From positions 1-50,555 of the forward strand of contig JAFQQJ010000049.1 in the NCBI GenBank assembly GCA_017411325.1: a stretch of 50,555 nt of DNA, written 5' to 3'. How positions within the stretch are numbered: the first letter of the stretch is position 1; every line of letters begins with the position of its first letter. The notes under the pieces were generated by a model. The model was not told the origin of the DNA. It saw nothing but the letters and a program-made list of their open reading frames with translations, and made no database searches. Positions 24,163 to 32,874 of the stretch are shown here, one piece after another. Source of the DNA: Clostridia bacterium (GTDB taxonomy: Bacteria > Bacillota > Clostridia > CAKSNL01 > HGM11501). The position numbers and the translations under genes were made by a program.

Positions 24163-24900
24163 ATGAAAAAAATAAAAGTTACTATATTACTGCTTTTTGT
24201 AATAGCACTCCTTACGTTTACTTTCTGGTGGGGCGGAAACGCTCCCGGACTAAGAGGAGTGAATTTTGAAAAGAAAAATACCGAAAATGAAGTTACAGAT
24301 ACGGTAAATAGTACTGAAAGTGTTGAGCTGACAAAAGAAAGTGAAAAAGAGCCTGAAAAAGACGAAGAAGTAACAATCCTTCCGGAAGTCGAATATGCTG
24401 AGGAAAAAGAAGAAGTTGTTTTACAATCGGAAGAAACTTTGGAGGATTGCATCGTTGATACTGTTTCGGAAACGGTGGAAGAATCAAAAGAAAAGGAAAT
24501 GTTTTGCACAATTTCGGTAAGATGTGATACTGTGTTTGAAAACGAAAATCTTTTGGATGATTTCCTTCTCGGATGTTTACCTTCTGACGGAATTATTCTT
24601 GGCACACAGCAGGTATACTTTACGGCAGGCGACAGTGTTTTTGATATACTTGAAAGAATCTTGAGAGAAAAAAATATCCATATGGAATTTACGGCTACGC
24701 CCATGTATGAAAGTGTTTATATAGAGGGAATAGCAAATCTTTATGAATTTGACTGCGGGGAACTTTCGGGCTGGATGTATAAGGTGAATGGAAGCTTTCC
24801 GGATTACGGCTCGTCACTTTACGAGGTAAAAGAAGGCGATGTAATAGAATGGGTTTATACCTGCGACAGAGGAAAAGACGTGGGAGATACTATAAATTAA
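24163..24900 (+). CDS. Membrane-anchored DUF4430 protein, transcobalamin beta-domain-like
   Basis: A 245-residue protein with one hydrophobic N-terminal segment (about residues 5-24, followed by WWGGNAPG), a charged Glu/Lys/Val-rich linker to about 108, then a DUF4430 domain. The domain shows the classical order: CTISVRCDTVFEN, the DSVFDILERILREKNIHMEF helix, YIEGIANLYEFDCGELSG, WMYKVNGSFPDYG and VKEGDVIEWVYTC. Four Cys (two in CTISVRC, one in FDCG, one in YTCD) may pair. DUF4430 is the Pfam family that includes the C-terminal beta domain of eukaryotic transcobalamin. With the alpha-barrel protein just upstream it could make a two-chain B12 binder above the ECF transporter. Confidence 0.85.
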   Translation: MKKIKVTILLLFVIALLTFTFWWGGNAPGLRGVNFEKKNTENEVTDTVNSTESVELTKESEKEPEKDEEVTILPEVEYAEEKEEVVLQSEETLEDCIVDTVSETVEESKEKEMFCTISVRCDTVFENENLLDDFLLGCLPSDGIILGTQQVYFTAGDSVFDILERILREKNIHMEFTATPMYESVYIEGIANLYEFDCGELSGWMYKVNGSFPDYGSSLYEVKEGDVIEWVYTCDRGKDVGDTIN

Positions 24901-24918
24901 ACGAAAGAAGGGATTAAT

Positions 24919-25800
24919 GTGAACGAATTTAAGAGATTTCATCCTTTGGTAAATATGGTTTACTTCGTTTTTGCCATAGGGTTTTCATGCGCTTTATTAA
25001 ATCCCTTCTGCCTTGTTTTTTCTCTTTTGGGAAGCGTTGGCTTTATGATTATTTGTGACAGCAAAAGCAAAAAGAATGTAATTTACTTTGTTATAGTATT
25101 TATGTTTGCCGCACTATTTAATCCGCTTTTCAATCACAGGGGGCTTACGATAATTACATATTTTCCAAGCGGAAATCCCTTAACGGTTGAATCCATAGTC
25201 TACGGCCTTGCATCCGGTGCCATGCTTGTCACGGTAATAGCCTGGTTTTACTGCTTCAGCAAGGTGATGACAAGCGATAAATTCATTTATCTTTTCGGAA
25301 AGGTTGCCCCGTCACTTTCCCTTATTTTATCAATGACTCTTCGCTTTGTGCCAAGATTTATATCGGAGCTTAAAAGGGTTTCTGTGGCACAGAAGGGTAT
25401 CGGAAACGGTATAGGGCAGGGAAAGCTGACAGAGCGCATCAAAAACGGACTTTCCGTTTTATCCATAACGGTTACCTGGGCACTTGAAAATGCAATTGAA
25501 ACATCGGACAGTATGAAGGCAAGAGGCTACGGTCTTCCGGGAAGAAGTGCCTTTTCAATATTTAAGTTCACAAAAAAGGACGGGCTTTGGCTCTTTCTTG
25601 AACTGCTTTTCGGAATATATGCCCTTTTCGGAGGACTTAGCGGAGCGATAAGCTTTGAATATTTTCCCTCATACAAAATGGCAGGCCTTACGCCATACGC
25701 CATAAGCGTTTATGCGGCATATTTTGTATTTATGCTGCTTCCCATAATTATTGAAATTACGGAGGTGATAAAATGGAATGCCTTAAAATCGAAAATATGA
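24919..25800 (+). CDS. ecfT: ECF transporter transmembrane subunit EcfT
   Basis: A 293-residue membrane protein, the coupling subunit between the ATPases and the substrate-binding S component. About six hydrophobic segments are visible, and the cytoplasmic coupling helix carries the Ala-Arg-Gly signature SDSMKARGYGLPGRSAFS (about 196-212), preceded by TLRFVPRFISELKRV. GTG at 24919 follows AGAAGGG at correct distance. Its last 28 bases overlap the ATPase gene, a sign of coupled synthesis. Because the transporter has its own EcfT and ATPase genes and a B12 riboswitch, it is a dedicated (group I) ECF importer. Confidence 0.92.
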   Translation: MNEFKRFHPLVNMVYFVFAIGFSCALLNPFCLVFSLLGSVGFMIICDSKSKKNVIYFVIVFMFAALFNPLFNHRGLTIITYFPSGNPLTVESIVYGLASGAMLVTVIAWFYCFSKVMTSDKFIYLFGKVAPSLSLILSMTLRFVPRFISELKRVSVAQKGIGNGIGQGKLTERIKNGLSVLSITVTWALENAIETSDSMKARGYGLPGRSAFSIFKFTKKDGLWLFLELLFGIYALFGGLSGAISFEYFPSYKMAGLTPYAISVYAAYFVFMLLPIIIEITEVIKWNALKSKI

Positions 25801-27470
25801 CATTTAACTATCCCGAAACGGAAAAACCAACACTTAAGGATATAAGCTTTACGGTGGAAAAAGGCGAATTTGTAACCCTTATCGGAAAATCAGGCTGCGG
25901 AAAAACCACACTTTTAAGATTGCTTAAGCCTTCCTTGTCACCTTTTGGCGAAAAAACGGGAAAAATATATTTTATGGGAGAGGTTATTGACGGGCTTGAA
26001 CGAAAAGATGAGGCCTCAAAAATCGGTTTTGTAATGCAGAATCCCGAAAATCAGATAGTGACGGATAAGGTGTGGCACGAGCTTGCCTTCGGGCTTGAAA
26101 GCCTTGGCATTGCTACAGAGGAAATAAGAATGCGCGTTGCGGAAATGGCATCCTTTTTCGGCATACAGAACTGGTTTCATAAAGATGTTACGGAGCTTTC
26201 GGGAGGTCAGAAGCAGATGCTTAACCTGGCATCTGTTATGGTTATGCAGCCTGAATGCCTCATATTGGACGAGCCCACAAGCCAGCTTGATCCCATAGCG
26301 GCGTCGGAGTTTTTGAGAACTCTTGAAAAGATTAATAAGGAGCTTGGAACAACGGTTATACTTTCAGAGCATCGCCTTGAAGAAGCTTTATCTCTTTCTG
26401 ACAGAATACTTCTTATGGACGACGGAAGTCTTTTGGCGGACGGGACAGCTGATTTTGTATGCTCTGTAATAAAAGATAGAAGCCACGGAATGTTTTTGTC
26501 CCTTCCCACGCCCGCTAAAATATTCTGCTCGCTTTCCGATAAAACAGAAAATGTGCCTTTAACCATAAGGGACGGCGCGGCTTATCTTCGTGAATACAGA
26601 AAAAATCACGAATGTGATTCATCGGCATTAAGAAGCTTTTGTGAAAGAAAGACGGATGATACGGCACTCGAACTTAAAAATGTATATTTCCGCTACAGAA
26701 AGGAGCTTCCCGATGTTCTTTCAGACCTTTCCTTAAAGGTGTATAAAGGAGAGGTCTATTCAATCCTGGGAGGTAACGGAACGGGAAAAACAACGGCCAT
26801 GTCCGTTATGGGAGGAATACTTAAGCCATACAGCGGAAAAGTTCTGATAGACGGAATAGGCATAGAAAAAACCGACGATCTTTATGAAAAAATATGTGTG
26901 CTTCCCCAGAACCCCGAATTTCTGTTTACGGAAAAAACGGTGAGAGAGGATCTTCTGACGGCAGTAAAAGACAAAGAAAATGCAGAAAAGCTGATTTGCG
27001 GGGCAGCCGAGCTTTGTGAAATAACAAAAGTGCTCTCTATGCATCCTTACGATTTGTCGGGAGGAGAAAAGCAAAGGGCGGCGCTTTCAAAAATCCTTCT
27101 TAAAAATCCGTCGGTGCTTTTAATGGACGAGCCTACAAAGGGAATGGAAGGCGAATTCAAGGAAACCTTTGCAAAAATTTTATCGGAGCTTAAAAATATG
27201 GGTAAAACCGTAATAATAGTTTCCCACGATATTGAGTTCTGTGCGGAGAACTCAGACTGCTGTGCTCTGTTTTTTGACGGCGGCATTGTAAGTCAGGATG
27301 TGCCCGGAAAATTCTTTTCGGGAAAAAGCTTTTACACCACCGGTGCAAATAAAATGGCAAGGGAAATACTGCCGGGGGCCTACCTTGCGGAGGAAATCAT
27401 AAATGCCTTCGGCGGAAAAATGCCGGTATGCAGTAAAAAAGAAACAGACCTTTCTTCAATTCAGAATTAA
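25773..27470 (+). CDS. Fused ECF ATPase, EcfA-EcfA'
   Basis: A 565-residue tandem ATPase energising the importer. Domain one (about 1-240) has Walker A GKSGCGKTTLL, Q-loop FVMQNPENQ, signature LSGGQKQML, Walker B CLILDEPTSQLDP and switch SEHRLEE. Domain two (about 298-540) has Walker A GGNGTGKTTAM, Q-loop VLPQNPEF, signature LSGGEKQRA, Walker B VLLMDEPTKGME and VSHDIEF. All motifs are intact in both halves, so both sites should be active. ATG at 25773 has GGAGGTG just upstream inside ecfT. ATPase fusions of this kind occur in several dedicated ECF systems. Confidence 0.93.
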   Translation: MECLKIENMTFNYPETEKPTLKDISFTVEKGEFVTLIGKSGCGKTTLLRLLKPSLSPFGEKTGKIYFMGEVIDGLERKDEASKIGFVMQNPENQIVTDKVWHELAFGLESLGIATEEIRMRVAEMASFFGIQNWFHKDVTELSGGQKQMLNLASVMVMQPECLILDEPTSQLDPIAASEFLRTLEKINKELGTTVILSEHRLEEALSLSDRILLMDDGSLLADGTADFVCSVIKDRSHGMFLSLPTPAKIFCSLSDKTENVPLTIRDGAAYLREYRKNHECDSSALRSFCERKTDDTALELKNVYFRYRKELPDVLSDLSLKVYKGEVYSILGGNGTGKTTAMSVMGGILKPYSGKVLIDGIGIEKTDDLYEKICVLPQNPEFLFTEKTVREDLLTAVKDKENAEKLICGAAELCEITKVLSMHPYDLSGGEKQRAALSKILLKNPSVLLMDEPTKGMEGEFKETFAKILSELKNMGKTVIIVSHDIEFCAENSDCCALFFDGGIVSQDVPGKFFSGKSFYTTGANKMAREILPGAYLAEEIINAFGGKMPVCSKKETDLSSIQN

Positions 27471-27496
27471 TTTCTTTTTGGAAAGGGGAGATTGAA

Positions 27497-28399
27497 ATGG
27501 CACGTTTAAAGAAAAACATAATATCGGGATGGATTTTTGCCCTGATGTTTTTGCTGCTGCAGATATTTTTAGGAGATTATTTCGTAGGGTGGAAAAACCA
27601 CGCTGTTCAGATTGCATCGTTGGTGCTCCTTGCGATATCCTTAGCCTGCTTTTTCCCTCAGAAAGGGTTTAAGGTGTCAAAAATTACAAAGGAAAAAGGT
27701 CATACTAAAAGCATAATAATCGCCCTTTTGGTTGCAGCAATCCTTATTCCTCTTACTCTGTGGCTCGGAACGGAAAAGCTTGACAACAAAAAGTATTATT
27801 TTATAAGCCTTATTATAATTGCAGAGGCTATGATTCCCTTTTTCTTTCTGTTTGAAAAAAGAAAGCCCAAAGCCAGGGAGCTTGTTATAATAAGCACCTT
27901 GGCTGCGCTGGCGGTTGCAGGAAGATCTGCCTTTTTTATGATAGCAAGCTTCAAGCCGGTTTTAGCGCTTATCATAATTACCGGTGTTACATTGGGCGGA
28001 GAAACGGGATTTTTAGTTGGAGCAGTAACGGCTTTTGTTTCCAATTTCTTTTTCGGACAAGGGCCGTGGACGCCCTGGCAGATGGCAGCCTTTTCACTGA
28101 TAGGATGTCTTGCGGGGCTTTTGTTCAATACGGGGATAATTAAAGCTAACAGGGTTTCTTTAAGCATTTTCGGTGCTTTTTCTGCATTTTTCATTTATGG
28201 CGGAATTATGAATCCTGCATCGGTTTTTACCATATCCTACGACGTAAGTAAGGAAGCAATTTTATCTTCCTTTGCGCTCGGTCTTCCACACGATATAATC
28301 CACGCGGCATCCACCTTTATTTTCCTTTGGTTTATATCGGGCGCTATGATTGAAAAAATCGAGCGTATCAAGATAAAATACGGTCTTATAAAAATGTGA
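27497..28399 (+). CDS. ECF transporter S component, probably cobalamin-specific (CbrT-like)
   Basis: A 300-residue membrane protein with an extra N-terminal membrane part (about 1-115) before a typical S-component core (about 125-300). The core carries ELVIISTLAALAVAGRSAF, PVLALIIITGVTLGGETGFL, FFGQGPWTPWQMAAFSLIGC and an ending LGLPHDIIHAASTFIFLWFI. The FGQGPWTPWQM pattern belongs to S components annotated for cobalamin or its precursors, and CbrT of Lactobacillus is a proven B12 example. Together with the riboswitch this makes B12 or cobinamide the best substrate guess. It begins 26 bases after the ATPase stop with GGAAAGGGGAG upstream, and is the last gene of the operon. Confidence 0.88.
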   Translation: MARLKKNIISGWIFALMFLLLQIFLGDYFVGWKNHAVQIASLVLLAISLACFFPQKGFKVSKITKEKGHTKSIIIALLVAAILIPLTLWLGTEKLDNKKYYFISLIIIAEAMIPFFFLFEKRKPKARELVIISTLAALAVAGRSAFFMIASFKPVLALIIITGVTLGGETGFLVGAVTAFVSNFFFGQGPWTPWQMAAFSLIGCLAGLLFNTGIIKANRVSLSIFGAFSAFFIYGGIMNPASVFTISYDVSKEAILSSFALGLPHDIIHAASTFIFLWFISGAMIEKIERIKIKYGLIKM

Positions 28400-28411
28400 T
28401 TTAACTGATTT

Positions 28412-28456
28412 AATATGCCTTTTTCGGGAAATAATAAATAAAAAAGGAGGCATATT
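28412..28456 (+). promoter_or_regulatory. Hairpin that may sequester the ribosome-binding site of the 40-aa ORF
   Basis: AATATGCCTTTTT at 28412-28424 can pair with AAAAAGGAGGCATATT at 28441-28456, apart from one small bulge. The right arm contains the AAGGAGG that serves ATG 28457. This would fold the initiation site into a stem. Confidence 0.5.
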
Positions 28457-28579
28457 ATGAAAGTGGAACGATATGTTCAGGGTAAAAAAGTAACCTTTGA
28501 CCAGATTAAAAAATACACAATAAAAAACAAAGCCGTCGATATGGCTGTGGAACGCGTTATAAGGCGTGAGGGCAGATGA
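28457..28579 (+). CDS. 40-residue basic peptide coupled to a serine recombinase
   Basis: A 40-codon frame with AAGGAGG at 28444-28450 six bases before the ATG. It begins MKVERYVQGKKVTFDQIKKY and ends ERVIRREGR, with about 13 Lys/Arg residues, so it is basic and could be helical. Its stop overlaps the recombinase start (ATGA at 28576-28579). The strong ribosome-binding site, exact coupling and clean reading frame argue for a real gene. No family is known to me. It could be a leader peptide for coupling or a small partner of the recombinase. Confidence 0.6.
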   Translation: MKVERYVQGKKVTFDQIKKYTIKNKAVDMAVERVIRREGR

Positions 28580-29925
28580 AAAAGGCGGCTTTATACATCC
28601 GTGTATCAACGGATGCACAAAGAGAGGAAGGCTATTCCATCGACGCACAGAAGGAAATGCTTTCCGCTTTTTGCGTTACGAAGAAAATAGAAAATTATGA
28701 GTTTTTCATAGACGGCGGCTACACCGGTAGCAACCTTGACCGCCCCGAAATGCAAAGACTCATAAAAGAAGTTTCGGAAAATAAAATAAGTGCGGTTATA
28801 GTATATAAGCTTGACCGACTTTCACGTAGTCAGAAGGACACACTTTATTTAATAGAAGAGGTATTAAACCCCAAGGGTGTTGATTTTATATCCATGAATG
28901 AAAGTATGGATACATCAACGCCCCTGGGGCGTTTGATGCTTGGGATACTGTCTGCCTTTGCCCAGCTTGAAAGGGAAAATATAAAAGAGAGAACAAGAAT
29001 GGGAATGAAAGAGCGGGTGAAAGAAGGCTACTGGCCCGGAGGCGGAAGGATTCCATACGGCTATGATTATGACAGCGAAAAGGGGATACTTGTACCAAAT
29101 AAAGATGCAGATACCGTAAGGCTTATTTACAGTCTTTATCTTGACGGATACCCTATGTATAAGGTGGCAAAAATGGCGGGGCTTAAATATGAAAGGCTGG
29201 CAGTTCAGATACTTAAAAGAAAATCCAATGCGGGATTCATTACCTATAACGGCGAGGAATATAAAGGAAGGCACGAGCCTCTGGTAAGTGAGGAAACCTA
29301 CAACGCCGCAATAAAAATGATGGAGGAGAGAAGCAATAAAAAATTCACCGATTCTGAATATCTTTTATCGGGAATGGTTTACTGCGGAGTATGCGGCGCA
29401 AAAATGCGGTATCAGAAATGGGGGAAGCGGGGCTGTAAGCTATGCTGTTATTCCCTTGAAAAAAACAAGCCCTATCTTGTAAAGGATGAAAATTGCACAA
29501 ATGAAAAAATATGGGCAGACGAAGTTGAGGCGGCGGTAACTGAAGATTTACTTGGGCTTTCATACGAAATAAGCTCAGGGGAATTTTCCGAACCGGATAT
29601 AAAAAGCGTACTTGAAACAAAGAAAGAGCAGTGTGAAAAGAAGCTTAAAAGGCTGTATAAGCTTTTTGCGGAGGGGGAAGACGATACCTTGCTTTCTGCC
29701 ATAAACGAAGCAAAGGGAGAACTTAAAAAAGCAGAAGAAGCCCTGAACAGCGAAAAAGCAAAGCTCATTGAACAGACGCATATAAACGAAAAAAGAAAAT
29801 CCCTTAAAACTTTGCCGGATACCTGGCAGTATATGACCAATTCAGAGAAACGTAATATCGTAAGAAGCCTTATAGATAAGGTTACGGTTACGAAAGACAG
29901 TGTGAAAATTGATTATCTTTTCTGA
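28576..29925 (+). CDS. Large serine recombinase
   Basis: A 449-residue site-specific recombinase. The catalytic resolvase domain (1-about 140) has the nucleophile Ser11 in LYIRVSTDAQREEGYSIDAQ, then YKLDRLSRSQKDT and GRLMLGILSAFAQLERENI. The recombinase domain follows (about 155-260), then a zinc ribbon beginning with Cys270 and Cys273 (YCGVCGAKM) and a long coiled coil (about 345-415). Short for the large-serine class but complete. No other phage or conjugative genes surround it, so it is either the remnant of an element or a resident recombinase. It is read from a coupled 40-residue ORF. Its attachment sites were not found. Confidence 0.9.
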   Translation: MKKAALYIRVSTDAQREEGYSIDAQKEMLSAFCVTKKIENYEFFIDGGYTGSNLDRPEMQRLIKEVSENKISAVIVYKLDRLSRSQKDTLYLIEEVLNPKGVDFISMNESMDTSTPLGRLMLGILSAFAQLERENIKERTRMGMKERVKEGYWPGGGRIPYGYDYDSEKGILVPNKDADTVRLIYSLYLDGYPMYKVAKMAGLKYERLAVQILKRKSNAGFITYNGEEYKGRHEPLVSEETYNAAIKMMEERSNKKFTDSEYLLSGMVYCGVCGAKMRYQKWGKRGCKLCCYSLEKNKPYLVKDENCTNEKIWADEVEAAVTEDLLGLSYEISSGEFSEPDIKSVLETKKEQCEKKLKRLYKLFAEGEDDTLLSAINEAKGELKKAEEALNSEKAKLIEQTHINEKRKSLKTLPDTWQYMTNSEKRNIVRSLIDKVTVTKDSVKIDYLF

Positions 29926-29936
29926 GTAAAAAATAA

Positions 29937-29965
29937 TGGACAATCGTTGCTTTCTGTGCTATAAT
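29937..29965 (+). promoter_or_regulatory. Promoter for the second GH99-like gene
   Basis: TGGACA at 29937-29942, a 17-base spacer, and a perfect TATAAT at 29960-29965, 41 bases before the start at 30007. Confidence 0.72.
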
Positions 29966-30006
29966 GTATATAATTGGAATTATTGTATCCAAAAAGGAGT
30001 GGTTGT

Positions 30007-32859
30007 ATGAAAAAAATATGTGCGCTTATGCTTGTGCTTATGCTCATTATGCCTTGCCTTTCTGTATTACCGGCAGGTGCAATTGAGCTTAATGCCAATG
30101 GTGATTATCTTACCAATCCCAACGATAAGATAGTTGTAAACTCTGCTAAGGAGATTTATCCCTGGAACAGAAATAAATACATCGGATTTTCGGATGTTGA
30201 TATGACGGGAATAAAGTCAATCACGGCATCTGTAAGATGTATGCTTCCCGGAAGCTCCAACGGTGATACCATAGCGATTATGCTTGATTCACCTTACGGA
30301 ACGGAAAGTTCGGTTAACTGTGTGGGCTATATTGTATTAAACAGGGAAAGTCCCAACGGAGGCGCAGAGTATGCTGATTATACTGCAAATATAAAAGAGT
30401 CAAGCGGAACGCACGATATATATTTTGTTTCATGCCTTGGTTCCAACAACTCAAACTATATAAGAGTTAAGTCATTTACTCTTAATACAGAAACCGTAAC
30501 AAAAGAGGATGAAACCGTTTCAGATTCTTACACCTACAGCGTAAAGCCCACTACCTGGGCCCTTACCGACGAGCTTGGAAGAAAAGCGGCTGACTATGCT
30601 GAGGCTGGCCCCGTTAAAGAGGGAAAGCACGATGTAGGTATTCTTTACTGGAACTGGTTTGTTTCTCCCGATTATTCAAGGGCATATATTCCCGGTGAGG
30701 TTATAAATAAATATCCTCTTGAAAAGGACAACTACCTTTCTCCCGTATGGGACAATATGGGTGATTACTGGTGGGGAGAGCCTCTCTTCGGTTTCTATGA
30801 CAGCTATGACTACTGGGTATACCGCCGTCATGCTGAGATGCTTGCAAACTCAGGTGTTGACTTTATTGCCTTTGACTATTCAAACGGAGGACTGGGATTT
30901 GTGAAGCCCCTTACAATTCTTGTCAAGGCCTTCCGTGATGCAAAGAAGGACGGTATAGTTGCGCCTAAAATTACAGCTATGACAGACCTTGGCGCAAGGG
31001 AAGAAAATTCTGTAAGACTCCTTCAGTCGATGTATTTTAACTGCTTTGTGGGAGAGGATTATACAGATGTATGGTATTATCTTGACGGAAAGCCCCTTCT
31101 TTTCGGTAACTCTCTTCCTGAAGTAACGGCTAAAGTTCAGTCTGTTACATATGATGACGGAACGACGGATACTTTCTACAGACAGATTGCAGATATGGCA
31201 ACAATTGAAGAGTTCTTTACATACCGTAACAGTGGCTCAAGAACAGGCCCCTTTAAAAAGGTTGACGACAGATGGATATGGCTTGAAGATTTCCCCATAC
31301 ACGGCTGGAACTGGCAGGAGGATACGGGAAGATACGAATTCTGCTCGGTTGGTACGGGTATAAACGAATCCTACATATATAAGCTTGCCGCAACAGGTGT
31401 ATTCTCCGATGAATACACCAAGGGCAGAGGCTATAGTGAAGCCTTCGGTGAGGACAGAACCGGAGACGGTATGTATATGGCATACTACTTCCGTGACCAG
31501 TCCTCCATGGCTCTTGAAATGGAACCCGAAATTATTATGATTGACGGATGGAACGAATGGACCGCAGTAAGAAACGGCGTATATAACGGTTTTACAAACT
31601 CTTTCGTTGATACCTTTGACGATGATAACAGCCGAGACTTCGAGCCTTCTGCAGGTGCTTTGAGAGACCATTATTACTGCCTGATGATTGACTTTATCAG
31701 AAAGTACAAGGGCGTGGAAAAAGAGCCTGTTGCAGGAGCGGCGCTTACCGTAAATGAGTTTTCCGACTGGGAAGGCGTTGCATATGAATACCTTAACTAT
31801 CCTTCTGTGGCAAGGTCGGATGAGGGTTATCTTATAGCTCCCGCCAAGCCGGAAGATGAAACACCGGGACGCCACAGCTTTGAATATGCTGTATATAACA
31901 GTATAGTAAAAGCGAAGGTAAGCTATGATAATGATAACTTCTATTTCCTTGCAGAGACAAAGGAAGATGTGACATTAGATACTCCCTTTGCTATGCAGCT
32001 TTATATTGATGCCGACAGAAACAAGGCAACGGGCTGGAACGGCTATGATTATGCCTTAAATGTTGAACAGGGGAAGATAGCGAAAAACATAAACAACACA
32101 TATTCCTGGGAAAATATTTCCGATGTTGAAATGGCAGATTCCGGAACAAAGCTTATGGTGACCGTTCCGCGAGATACCATAAAGGAAACGGCAGAAATTG
32201 ACTTTGAATTCAAGTGGACAGACGCCATCGACCTTGAAGAAGAATTCCTCAACGTTTACAAGGGCGGCTCAAGCGCACCCTTTGGAAGATATAACTATGT
32301 TTACTCAAATAATCAGCTTGTTTATCCGGGCGAAGAGATAAATGCTGATTTAAGCAATAACTCGGTTGTAAGAGCAGGCGTAAATAAGATGACCGTAGGA
32401 GCTTCCATGATAACGGTTTATGAGCCTGATACAAGGGTTACGCCCGTATTGATTGACGGAACAATATATGTTCCTGAGGATGCACTTCACGAAATTATAG
32501 GCTACGGTAAATCAAAGTCCTGGTACGATGCACCGAGCAATACCTTCAGACTTATGAGATATGAACTTGAGCCTTATGAGGTGGATGGAAATGACGGAAG
32601 CAAGATTACAAAGCACAACGTAAACTACACCTGGCTTTATACCGAAGTTAATTCCGACATAATGACTTTGGAAGGAAACAAACAGGCTTTAAGCAATCCT
32701 GTTAAGGTAATAGACGGTATATTCTTCGTACCGCTTTCACTTCTTTCCGATGCATACGGATATACAGTGAGCGTGAATGACGGCGTTGCAGTGGTAACAG
32801 CTCCCGGCGCTACAGCTATTTCGGCAGCTACCGTAGATGCAGTTACAGAACTTTTCTGA
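30007..32859 (+). CDS. Secreted GH99-like glycosidase, second paralogue
   Basis: A 951-residue exported protein, ATG at 30007 with AAGGAG upstream and signal peptide 1-25 ending in AGA. The plan equals that of 6035-8788: an N-terminal beta module (FSDVDMTGIKSI), a TIM barrel at about 205-570 (VGILYWNW, YWWGEPLFGFYD, NSGVDFIAFDYSNGG, IDGWNEWTAV with Glu517), a CBM9-like module at about 576-766 (YIDADRNKATGWNGYDYALN), and a stalk domain at about 791-951 (VYEPDTRVTPVLIDGTIYVP). As in the paralogue, the second Glu of the GH99 NEWxE motif is missing. It forms a unit with the CBM32 protein downstream. Carbohydrate breakdown at the surface is inferred. Confidence 0.75.
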   Translation: MKKICALMLVLMLIMPCLSVLPAGAIELNANGDYLTNPNDKIVVNSAKEIYPWNRNKYIGFSDVDMTGIKSITASVRCMLPGSSNGDTIAIMLDSPYGTESSVNCVGYIVLNRESPNGGAEYADYTANIKESSGTHDIYFVSCLGSNNSNYIRVKSFTLNTETVTKEDETVSDSYTYSVKPTTWALTDELGRKAADYAEAGPVKEGKHDVGILYWNWFVSPDYSRAYIPGEVINKYPLEKDNYLSPVWDNMGDYWWGEPLFGFYDSYDYWVYRRHAEMLANSGVDFIAFDYSNGGLGFVKPLTILVKAFRDAKKDGIVAPKITAMTDLGAREENSVRLLQSMYFNCFVGEDYTDVWYYLDGKPLLFGNSLPEVTAKVQSVTYDDGTTDTFYRQIADMATIEEFFTYRNSGSRTGPFKKVDDRWIWLEDFPIHGWNWQEDTGRYEFCSVGTGINESYIYKLAATGVFSDEYTKGRGYSEAFGEDRTGDGMYMAYYFRDQSSMALEMEPEIIMIDGWNEWTAVRNGVYNGFTNSFVDTFDDDNSRDFEPSAGALRDHYYCLMIDFIRKYKGVEKEPVAGAALTVNEFSDWEGVAYEYLNYPSVARSDEGYLIAPAKPEDETPGRHSFEYAVYNSIVKAKVSYDNDNFYFLAETKEDVTLDTPFAMQLYIDADRNKATGWNGYDYALNVEQGKIAKNINNTYSWENISDVEMADSGTKLMVTVPRDTIKETAEIDFEFKWTDAIDLEEEFLNVYKGGSSAPFGRYNYVYSNNQLVYPGEEINADLSNNSVVRAGVNKMTVGASMITVYEPDTRVTPVLIDGTIYVPEDALHEIIGYGKSKSWYDAPSNTFRLMRYELEPYEVDGNDGSKITKHNVNYTWLYTEVNSDIMTLEGNKQALSNPVKVIDGIFFVPLSLLSDAYGYTVSVNDGVAVVTAPGATAISAATVDAVTELF

Positions 32860-32874
32860 TAGGAGGGGATAGAA

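Noticed and set aside
24919..28399. ECF importer for another vitamin or for nickel/cobalt ions
   Set aside because: The cobalamin riboswitch, the DUF4430 proteins and the FGQGPWTPWQM pattern of the S component favour B12; no CbiM/NikM-like N-terminal metal motif is present.
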